From NCBI RefSeq assembly GCF_033118175.1, contig NC_083696.1, positions 39,293,001 through 39,357,000 of the forward strand: DNA of 64,000 nucleotides, given 5' to 3'. Position numbers and translations under genes: made by a program. The notes below the pieces were generated by a model. The model saw only the letters and a program-made list of their open reading frames with translations, was not told where the DNA came from and ran no database searches. Source of the stretch: Dama dama (lineage: Eukaryota > Chordata > Mammalia > Artiodactyla > Cervidae). Positions within the stretch are counted from its first letter, which is position 1. Every line of letters begins with the position of its first letter. Shown piece after piece: positions 26,601-37,892 of this stretch.

Positions 26601-29600
26601 GGTGATCTTAAAGGACAAATTCTTGTCCCAGTGTACATCAGACATCAGGATACAGTTGTAACAGCTACAGCAGCAGGAATCCTGCTGCCTCTTTAGATGA
26701 GATTGTCCAGACAGCCATCAATTCCTTTTATAACAGAGAACAGGAGAGAGAGGCCAAGGCCCAGGAAAGGGAAAGAAGGAAAGAACTAAGGCATGCTCAG
26801 ATGCTGGCCGCCTTCCAGGGAAGCCCTATGGCAAACTCCGAGTCCTTGAAGGATAAGGCATGAAGCAAATGCCTAATCTGTAGACAGGCAGGGCATTGGG
26901 CCAAAGAGTGTCCAAACTGTGACAAGTCTGCTAAAACGTCTTGCTACAAACGCCATCAACTGGGACACTGGGGGGCACTCTGCCCTTGGGACCCAAGAGC
27001 CTCAAGGTCAAGTGCCAAGCCTTCCCTCCTGATGGTTCAACAGGACTGAAGTGGCCTGCTCCAGCCAGCCCACCTGTCACAGATAACCATCATGGAGCTG
27101 GAGCCAAGGGTGCAACTGGATGTGGCAGGTAGGTCCAAGAATTTCTTGGTTGATACAGGGGCTACCTACTCTGTCCTGACCTCCTACTCTGGAGCAGTCT
27201 CCTCCCAAACCTGTGCCATTTTTGTTGCTACAGGAAAAGCAATAACAAAAAGATTCATCCGAGCACTTCTTTGTTGCTGGGACGGACAATTATTTTCCCA
27301 CCAGTTTCTGGTGGTCCTTGAGTGTCCTACTTCTTTATTGGGAAGAGATCTTTCCCTGCTTTCAAAATATTGCAGCTACTGCAGTCCTGGTAGAAGATGC
27401 TTTAAAACTCTCTTTTGGGGGCAAACTAGCTATTTTGACCAGCCACCAAATGAAACAACTCCTGAATGGGAGAGGCCATTTATGGATGTCTGATCAAAGG
27501 ATCCTCAGATATCAAGTAGTTCTGATGGAAAATCCAGGCCTGACTATATCACTTTGTGAGGTTCTTAACTCAGCTATGTTCCTGCCTACCCTCGAGGGCT
27601 CTCTCCCTTTTCACTCTTGCCTAGAAACCTTGGATCACTGGACAAAACCCCAAGAGGGATTGTTGGAAGATCCTCTGACCAATCCTGAGGAAATCTGGTA
27701 CACTGATGGAAGCAGCTTTGTCTTGGATGGAAAAAGAAGAGCTGGATCTGCAATAGTCTCCAATTTTGAGACCATAGAGGCTAACCCTTTGCCACCAGGT
27801 ATTTCAGCACAATTGGCGGAGCTCATAGCCCTGACTCAAGCGCTACAGCTGGGGAAAGGAAAAAGAGTAGCCATTTACAGTGACTCCAAGTATGCCTTTC
27901 TGGTGCTACATGCACATGCTGCTGTTTTAGGAAGATCATATGGGGTGGTTCCAAAAGGAGGGACTCTTTTTCCTGCCTGGGAACCTCCAGTGGTAGTTGG
28001 TTAACTCTTTATATGCCACCACTCATTTAGAGGAGAAGGCCCTCCAAAGATTAATAGAAAGGTCCTTCAGAGGAACAGGCTTCCAAACGACTATAAGGCA
28101 AGTGGTCTCTTGTCCCACTTTCCAATTAAACAACCCCCAAGGAGCTCAAGGATCCCACCTGGCCCAGCCTGTCCAACGGTGTGGGACCTACCTAGGAGAG
28201 GACTGGCAGATCGACTTCCCCCAGATGCCAATTTCTCAAGGGTATAAATACCTACTAGTCATGATAGATACACTCACAGGATGGATTGAAGGCTTTTCTA
28301 CCTGCACTGAGAAGCCTGAGGAGGTGGTTAAAAAAAAAAAAAAAAAAACTATTCCATGAAATCATTTCAAGATTTGGTCTGCCCAGCTCATTACAAGTGA
28401 CAATGGGACATCATTTACTTCTAAAGTCACCCAAGGGGTCTCTAAAGCATTGGGCATTACTTATTACCTTCATTGTGCCTGGAGCCCTCAGTCTTCAGGA
28501 AAAGTAGAAAGAGCCAACCAATTCCTAAAATCAGTGATAAAAAAAAAGATAACCTAGGAGACCTCCCTGGGTTGGAAGGAGGCTTTACCAATATCCCTCC
28601 TCTGTACCCATACTGCCCCTAAGGAACAGGTTTGTCTTAGTCCTTATGAGATGCTGTATGGGAGACTTTTTGTTTATGTCAATGACCTCTTCCTAGATCC
28701 AGAAGTTCAGACCCTCCAGTCTTAATCCATGGCCTTTGGGAAATTCCAACAAGATATACGTTTGTGGGTTGTCAACCAGGACCCAAAAGATTCTAAAAGC
28801 CTACCACAATATGCTTCAGAGACTCAAGTTCAAATTAAAGTCTGGAAAGATGGGTCCCCAAAGGCTCAACTCCAGCCCAAATGGAAGGGCCCCCTATCCT
28901 GTAATCCTTTCTACCCCCACAACAGTCAAGGTACCAGGACACAACTCCTGGATTTACTACTCATGAGTCAAGCTGTGGAAGAAAACAGAAGAGGACACTC
29001 AGTACACCTGTGAGACCCTGGGAGATCTAAGATACCTATTCGGGACTACAGATGAGTGCCATTCTAATGAACACCCCCAAAATTAAGTTTCTGGGGATAA
29101 GATTTCTCAGGATAGCTCTAAAGAGCCAACACAGCTTGGCAGGGGTTATACTCCAAAATACAGAAAAATCCAGAAGATAGATTTCCTGATTGCTGAACAA
29201 GAAGGGACTTGAGCCGTCTTGAATGAGATGTGTTGTTTCTGGGTAAATACCTCCAGCTAAGTTAAAGTCTCATGGTCCTCAAGAAAAACATTCAAATCCT
29301 ATGGGATCTCAAAGAACGAGCTCAAAGAACAAGCTGGAGGGTTCTCAGGGTGATTACAATCTCTCTTTGGGGATCTTTCTCTTGGCAAAAGGGGATTTGG
29401 AGTTGGCTAATGCCCCTGCTAATCCCTGTTATCAGCATATAGATGCTGCTTATGATTGTTCCATGCGTTATCAATTGTTTAACCAATTTTGTCTCTGCCC
29501 GGGCAACAAGCTACAAAATGCAGTGCTAGTTCAATAAGGATATATGAAACTACATCCAACCATGAAAAATATCACTCACCCTTAGATGGACACCGCTATA

Positions 29601-32600
29601 AGGACTCTGAGGCTTGAGACTAGAAAGAGGGGGAGGTCCAATGCACCTCACTGTCCCAGCTCAGCAGAAAGTAGCCAGAGAGACTCTGACGCCCCTATTC
29701 CCAAAGAATTGGGCCTCCCATCTCTTGAGGGGGGAATGTTAGGTAGTTAGAATAGGAAAAAGGAGTCCAAAATGGCAGTGGCTAAAAAAGAAAGGGAAAA
29801 GCCTGCAAATATGGAACAACAGAAACCCTGTGGACTGGAGTGAGAACTTCTGGTGAAACAAACATACCGGCTTCTTGGCTAGCCCAATTTGCATAGGGCA
29901 CACTCAGCGGGGAGGAAACAAAAGAATAAAAGGAGGAAGTCAAGACAGATTGAGGCCTCTCCTTTGGGGTTGGCCTGCCCTCACGCCTTGAGGGTGTACT
30001 ATCCTTTGCTTGCTGAATAAGCTGAGCTGTAACAGAGGTGTAACACTGGTCAGCCATTTCAAATCGTTGTTGCGGTGAGACAGAACTGAGGAAATTACAC
30101 ACTCCCCTGACAGATGGAGGAGCCTGGCAGGCTACAGTCCAAAGGATTACAAAGAAGCAGACACTGCTGAGTGACTAAGCACTGCACACACAGCTTGTTA
30201 GAGACAAGCTACGTTTTTTTTTTATCACCCATAATCTCTAACAAATGGGACTTAATAAATACTTGCTGAATACTACTTACATTCTCCAATTTTCTTCCTT
30301 TTGGCTTTCTTTATTTCTTTCCTCTCCCTCCAACATCAAAACAAAACAAAACCAAAAGCAAAAAAAAAAAAAAAAAATCTATCCCAAACACTACCTATAA
30401 CCCAGCATGCCATCTGCATATTCCTTTTCCACATGATTACCATGTATTTAAAATGTATGCAATTCTTTGTCAAGTGAGCATGAATCAGAACCTGGACCTT
30501 AACAATCAGTCTAATTAAGAAAACAGATAAATAATCATAATACAGAATTCTGTGCCATAGTAGAATGTAACATGCTGAACTCTTAACTGGAAGAGAAGTT
30601 CAAAAAAGCCCCACAGAGAAATTGACAGAGCATCCTCATCCTAAGTCTTTTTCCTAAGAATTTCACCCGGAAGTCACTTCAAAGGATGAAGATGAAGGAA
30701 CCCCTATATTATTCAAAATAAATTTACCACTAGCCATTATTAAACTGTGAAATAAAATTCATATTTTATGGCAAGACAAGAAAAATTTAAACATAAAAAA
30801 GTATCTCTGCCCTATGGCCTCCTCTCTCCCCTAACTGTGCATTGTGCATCTGCATCAGGATGAACCAAACCTCCCCATGGGCAGAAACACCTGCTCAACC
30901 ACAAAGAGCAACATCCTCCCAGCACCAACAAGAAAACTCCTTAAAAATAACAGTCCTTCTTGAGCTTGTAAGGGACCATGATGGCACTTAGATCTGGATT
31001 GTATAAATTATCAATAATATGTTATTTAATGTACTTGTCTTGAAAAACTTACACAACTGTGTTTTGACTCCTAATGGGCTCACTGGTTTCCAGAGCATTC
31101 TGAGATGCTCTTCCCCAGTTATGATCCTCAATTTGATTAGAATAAAGTTCTCCATTTCTTTCTTAGATCAACTGATTCATTTTTTGTTGACAAAGGATAT
31201 ATGTAAACAGTTACTGGACTTGGTCCAAGAAGATCCCATGGCATCAGAAGAAACAGGAGGTAGGAATAACCAAACATTGGCTTTAGAACTGGTCATATTT
31301 GGAGTTTGCCATTTAGTGGTTGTATTATTTTGTACATTTTCTGTTCTGAGACTCTGTTCCCTCAAAAACAAAATTAAATATAATATCTACCTCAAAGGGC
31401 TGTCAGAGAATTAAAGAGCCCATGTTTTCAAAGTGTTTAGTGAGAACTTGAGAGATGGTAGCTAACATTATTTTACAGACAGAAAAATATTACTTTGCCT
31501 ATTTCATTTAACATAATCTCTAAGATAAGATTTTAGTACAGAAAAGAAAACAAAAAGCAAACATAATTATTAAGTTATAAATAAATAATAATCTTACCTG
31601 GCACTTTTCACAGCATTCTCCTAATGCACATTGAACATTTTCTTTCACTTTACATGTTTTTGCATCACAGCAAATGTTGGTACATTCCTAAGAAATCCAA
31701 AAACAAATGTAAATGCCAGGTTAGCTTTTGGTCTCATTTTGGCACTATTCATAATATAATTTATTCATCACACAGACATTCCTTTGATATGGTCTGAAAA
31801 TAATTTGGGGGGGAGAAACACAAGCTTAACATTAGAAATATTGAGTTTATCTGAATTCTACTTACATCTTTTTTTTTTTAATATCTTTTCTAACTTCTCC
31901 AATTTACCAGATTAATACTGAGCATGGTCTATTTTTGGTGAAATATGAAAGAAAACAAAAGAAAGGGATAGTTTTTGAAAATCAAATTCTTCTAACTAAT
32001 GAACATAAGTAGTTCAGCTCACCAGTTTTGTATCTATCCAGCAGTAAGTTTAAGCTTTAGAGCATGTACAGAAAATCTAAAAATAGAGTTCTTTATTCAA
32101 GTTTGACATTTAACTCAATTCTCTGTAAGGCACTATTCTTTGTCTTCTTCTCTCCTCCTTGTTTCTGGGAAATCAGGCACCTACACGAGGCATGGCGGGA
32201 AAACCTACTCGGGAAACTCCCCTTGCGGCTGTTCAGATTTGGCCAAAAGGTGGGATGTATTTAGAGTCACAAATTTTTAGTGTTGAAACTCTTAACCTTA
32301 TTTCAAACAAACATCATCTGGGAAAGTTTCCTTTTTCCTACAGAAAAGATAAATGTGTAATCCTATTTTGAAGTTAGGCTTCTCGGGTGGTGCAGTGGTA
32401 AAGAATCCACCTGCCGGTGCAGGAGACACAGGAGACAGAGTTGGATCTCTGGGTCGGGAAGATCCCTTGGAGGAGGAAATGGCAACCCATTCCAGTATCC
32501 TTGCCTGGAAAGTCCCATGGACAGAGGAGCCTGGTGGGCTATAGTCCATGGGGTTGAAGAGTTGGACACTGAGCAAGCATGCACGGTTTTCAAGTTACTT

Positions 32601-34266
32601 AAAGGCTCACACCTTAAGGGCTTGGCATGGTACTCACTTGAATGTTAATAAGATAGGGGCAAAGGTCCCATTCAGAGTCCTGGCTGCCCTGTCAAGAGGG
32701 TGAGACCAAGCCAGGCACTTCGAGCGATAACAATTTCTGAGTCCCAAAGCAGTAAGAAATGATTGAATCCCAGGGCAGGGAGGCTCCAGGGTTGCTAAAA
32801 CAAACACACCTAATACCTAACACCTGAATCCCGATCTTGTCTCCTCCATTTACCAGCCCAGTGACCCTAAGCAAGCTATTTCCACTCTCTGAGACCTATC
32901 ATAGGGCTAGATCTAAAGTAACTGCCAAGTAAGTCTCAGGCACATAAGAAATGTGAGGTATTTCTCCCAAAAAAGGAGGGTTGAGGATATGAAGCCCAAG
33001 CTGGTGGGTGGAACTTGTAAAACAGAAGATGGGGAAGGAATGTTGAGAAGGAAACAAGGAAGATCTTAAGCAATTCAGGGTTTTTTTGTGAGAAAGGTTG
33101 ACCTGACCACTGTCTACAAACACAAATTTACAAAATTACAGGAAATGCAAGGTTCATTTGGGCTTCCCAGGTGGGGCCAGTGGTAAAGAACCAGCTGCCA
33201 ATGCAGGAGATGTAAGAGACTCTGGTTCAATCCCTGGATGGGGAAGATCCCCTGGAGGAGGGCATGGCAATCCACTCCAGTATTCTTGCCTGGAGAATCA
33301 TATGGACAGAGACATCTGGCAGGCTACGATCCATGGGGTCCCAAAGAGTCGGACATGACTGAAGCGACTTAGCATGCACACACATGTTCTTTTATAGTTC
33401 ATCTCTTAAGGAATTGAAAAACAAACTAGATCGTTTTAAAAAGAGCTGGTGGTACCTCAGGGGTCCCACAGTCACAGTCTTCTCCCATTTCTACCAACTT
33501 GTTCCCACAGATCGGGGTGGATATGATTTCTGTAGGCAGTGGAACATTAAAGAGGCAATTGGATAATTTATCTTCAAAGAATCTTTCAAAGCTGGCCCAG
33601 CTGCAGGAACTGAAGTCTGTAGGTACATTTTTGCTGTAAAGGTAAGGAAAGAGAAACCAATACAATTACACTGAGTAGATAGGGAGAAATATCAGATGCT
33701 GAGTGTGATGTACTCAAAACATAACCCGAAAGAATGAATGGAATCCACTCAACAGCTGCTAAATCATCAGCTCATATTTTTGTGCCTGAATTAGCTCACC
33801 TGGGCAAGTATATACACCTCCAGCTTAATGAGCAAGTATGGCCACATCTCAAAGTAGAGCATCCAAGCTGCTGTTTAATAAACTGAAAATTCTTCTAATT
33901 TATCATGATAACCTCATTCATTCAGCCTTAGGTCATTTTGGTTGTGAAACCATAAAGGCACTAAAATTATGTTTACTTATATGTTTAAGAATTCACTTTC
34001 CTTCAGAGAAAGTTAAATTGATAGCCCCTCTTCATTCCACAAATAAGGATGAGATTTAAAAAGGCAGTGGTGGGAGGAGAGGAGGGAAGGAATGGGGGTT
34101 TTGGGATTAACAGAGGCAAACTCTCATATATAGAATGGATAAAAAACAAGGTCTTACTGTACGGCACAGGAAACTATATTCAATATTCTGTGACAAACCA
34201 TAATGGAAAAGAATATGAAAAATAATATATATACATTCATGTGCATATACATACATATGTATATAC

Positions 34267-34305
<39 letters not shown>

Positions 34306-37300
34306 TCACTTTGCTGTACAGAAGAATACAGCATTGTAAATCAACTGTAAATAAAAATTTAAAAAAATTTTTAAAAATGCAGTGATATCTGGAAGAGATA
34401 GCATAAGATATGTAACTGGCCTGCAAGCCATATTCTATTTTGTGGAAGGCATGGGAGATTTAACTTTAGCTTAGGTGAACTGAGAGAGGGAAATACAAGA
34501 GAAAGTGAACACATCAAAGGAATTGTGGGGTTTTTAAAGATAAAATTCCACAGCAGTTTTGCCTCAGAGATTACACACAAAGGAGTGTGTAATCTCTTTT
34601 CAAAGACTTCCTCATCTTCCTGTGGGAACATTCTTTTTTTAAAAAATTCCGTTATAGAGTATGGTTGATGCATAATGCTGTGTTAGTTTCAGGCATACAG
34701 CAAAGTGAATCAGCTCTATATATAAGTCCATTCTTTTTAAGATTCTATTCCCATATTGGCAATTACAGAGTACTGAGTAGAGTTCCCTGTGGTCTACAGT
34801 AGGTCCTTATCAGTTATCTATTTTATACATAGTAGAGTATATATATCAAAAACGATCTCCCAATGTATTCCCCACCTAAACCCCTGATAACATAAGTTTG
34901 TTTTCTACATCTGTAACTTTATTTCTGTTTTATAGACAAGTTCATTTGTACCCTATTTTTAGATTCCATGTATAAGTGATATCATATATTTGTCTTTGTC
35001 TGACTTCACTCAATATGACAATCTCTAGATCCCTCTATGTTACTGCAAATGCCATTATTTCATTCTTTTTATGGTTAAGTAATATTTCATATGAACCACA
35101 TCTTCTTTATCCACTCCTCTGTCAGTGGACATTTAAGTTGCTTCCATATCCTGGCTATTGTAAATAATGGTGCAATAAACATTGGGGTACATGTATGTTT
35201 CTGAATTATGATTTTCTCCATATACATACCCAAGAGAGGGATTGCTGGATGGTATGATAGCTCTAATTTTATTGTTTTAAGGCACTTCCATACTGTTCTC
35301 CATAGTGACTGCACCAATTTATGTTCCCACCAACAGTGGAGGAGGGTTCCCTTTTCTTCATACTCTCTTCAGCATTTACGGTTTGTAGTTATTTTTTTTA
35401 ATAAATGCATTCTTTTTTATAATTGTTTTACTTATTTATTTTTGGTTGTGCTGTGTCTTCACCGCTGGATGTGGATTTTCTCTAGTTATGGCATGTGGGG
35501 GCTATTCTTTATTGCTGTGGCCTCTCTTGCTATGGAGCACAGTCTCTAGGTGTCAGTAGCTGTGGCTTGCAGACTCTAGAGGGGCTTAGTATTTGTGGCG
35601 CACGGCCTTAGTTGCTCCATAGCATGTGGGATCTTCCCGGTCCAGTGACAGAACTGCTGTTGCCTGCATTGCAAAGCAGACTTCTAGCCACTGAACCACC
35701 AGGGAAGCCCTATTTGTAGATTCTTTGATGTTGGCCATTCTGAGCAGTGTGAGGTGACACCGCATTGTAGTTTTGATTTGCTTTTCTCTGATAATGAGTG
35801 AGTCGAGCACCTTTCCATGTGCATTTTAGCTGTCTGTATGTCTTCTTTGGAAAAATATGTATTTAGATCTTCTGCCCATTTTTTGATTGGATTGTCTGGT
35901 TTTTTTTTTTTATATTAAGCTACATGAGCTGTTTGTATATCTTTGGAGGTTAATCCCTTGTCAGTTGTTTCATTTGCAAATACTTTTTCCCATTCTGAGG
36001 GTTGTCTTTTCATTTTATGGTTTCCTTTGCTGTGCAAAAGCTTCTAAGTTTAATTAGATCCCATTTGTTTATTTTTGTTTTTATTTTCAATCCTCTAGGA
36101 GGTGGATAGAAAAAGATCCTGCTGTGATTTATGTCAGGAGTGTTCTACCTATATTTTCCTCTAAGAGTTCTATAGTATTACACTTTACATTTAGGTCTTT
36201 AGTCCAGTTTTAGTTTATTTTTGTTTATGGTGTTAGGAAGTGTTCTAATTTCCTTCTTCTTTAATTAGATTTTTCTTCTAAAACTTTTCCCTTATGAGCA
36301 ACCAATCTGAATTCATTGAAACTGTGGTAAATTGCTAATGATCTTCTGAACCCAGATCTTGTGCAGCTAAGATGAGGATAGAGTGACATGTCACCCCAAC
36401 AGCAAAGAGACAATATGTTTAAACTATGTCTCAGTTAATGAAAAACATTACATGATATAGATAGTACCATGTGATGGTATGGGGCTTCCTTAATGGCTCA
36501 GATGATAAAAAGTCTGCCTGCAATGCAGGAGACCTGGGTTTGATACCTGGGTAGGGAAGATCCCTTGGAGAAGGAAATGGCAATTCACTCCAGTATTCTT
36601 GCCTAGAGAATTCCAAGGACAGAGGAGCTTGGTGGGCTACAGTCCTTGGCATCACAAAGAGTGTGACAGTATAGGTAGATTGGTATAGACCCACATCCAT
36701 GATCATGTCGTGATGCCACTATTTAATAATTTGAAAGTTTGAACAGGTTGCTGAAGATGACAGAAAAGAGCAGCATAGCCCAGACTGAACCCAAAACAAG
36801 AATAAGTATCATCTCCCCAGAAAGGCTCACCTTAATGATCTGTCCATCACACATTCTATAGAAGGGCACTTGCAATTGTAATTGTCATGAAACATCCCGA
36901 AGTTATGGCCCATTTCATGGGCCATGGTTCCTGCAACCTGAAGTGCATTGGGACTGTGATCCTGAGGATAAGAATAGAGAGACAGATCCTCTGGTTTGCA
37001 AACTGAATTATCATTCAGGAAATAATTAAATATTTTTACTGAAGCCGAGTGGAGTAGAGAGTCTGATTTTAGCTTCAGCCTCCTCACCTTGTCAACGTGG
37101 TCTACTGGAGAAGGAAATGACAAACCACTTGAATATTCTTGCCTTGAGAACCCCATGAACAGTATGAAAAGGCAAAAGATATGATGCCAGAAGATGAGGC
37201 CCCCACCTCATCTTCTGTAGGTGTCCAATACGCTACTGGGGAAGAGCAGAGAAATAGCTCCAGAAAGAGTGAAGAGGCTGGGCCAAAGCAGAAATGCATC

Positions 37301-37852
37301 ATGCATTCGTGCAGATGCAGTTGTGCATGCATCTGGTGGTGAAAGTGAAGTCCAATGTTATAAAGAACAAAATTGCGCAGGAGCCTGGAATGCTGGGTCC
37401 ATGAATCAAGATAAACTGGAAGTGGTCAAACAGATAGCAGAGTGAACATCAACATTTTAGGAAATCAGTGAACTAAATTGGATGGGAATAGGCGAATTTA
37501 ATTCAGATGCTCATTATATCTACTACTGTGGGTGAGAATCCTTTAGAAGAATGGAGTAGCTTTCACAGTCAACAAAAGAGTCCGAAATGCAGTACTTGGC
37601 TGCAGTCTCAAAAATGACAGAATGATCTCAGTTCATTTCCAAGGCAAAACATTCAACATCACAGTAATCCAAGCCTATGCCCCTAATGCTGAAGAAGCTG
37701 AAGTCAAATGGTTCTATGAAGACCTACAAGACCTTTTAGAACTAACACCAAAAAAAGATGTCTTTTTCATCATAGGGGATTGGAATACAAAAGTAGGGAG
37801 TCAAGATATACCTGGAGTAACAGGCAAGTTTGGCTTTGAAGTACAAAATGAA

Positions 37853-37892
<40 letters not shown>

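Larger units (their letters stand above)
23479..30112 (+). mobile_element. Defective endogenous retrovirus (ERV1, tRNA-His primed)
   Basis: A 6.6 kb provirus antisense to ADAM28. Order seen: 5' LTR, primer-binding site, long leader with nested insertions, degenerate gag with zinc knuckles, protease, a deletion removing the polymerase core, RT connection, RNase H, integrase, a small transmembrane-Env remnant, polypurine tract, 3' LTR. Reading frames are broken throughout and most of Env is missing, so it cannot encode a functional virus. The His primer site suggests relatives of the HERV-H group of class I ERVs. By eye the LTRs differ at about one base in eight, which implies an old insertion. 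Confidence 0.92.
21866..31597 (-). other. ADAM28 intron, 9.7 kb, with endogenous retrovirus
   Basis: Dominated by the 6.6 kb ERV (23479-30112). Also holds a partial SINE (22598-22700), a 22-bp tandem duplication (23074-23117) and MIR-like remnants near 23120-23215 and 31280-31450. Between 30200 and 31280 I see only AT-rich unique sequence with a poly(A) run near 30360. Confidence 0.6.
31688..33455 (-). other. ADAM28 intron
   Basis: Holds two SINEs (32375, 33158) and an MIR-like remnant near 32820-32960; the rest is unique. Confidence 0.6.
33634..36830 (-). other. ADAM28 intron
   Basis: Contains an L1 3' UTR with (TA)n (34100-34375), a reverse L1 interrupted by a SINE (34629-36258) and a Bov-tA SINE (36480-36668). 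Confidence 0.6.

Noticed and set aside
27092..28359. Retroviral open frames as possible domesticated genes
   Set aside because: Frames are short, overlap out of phase, and span deletions; no continuous protein is kept, so they are ERV decay products.
34205..34310. TA/TACA-rich stretch as a regulatory site
   Set aside because: It is a microsatellite within an L1 3' UTR; nothing beyond low complexity supports a regulatory role.
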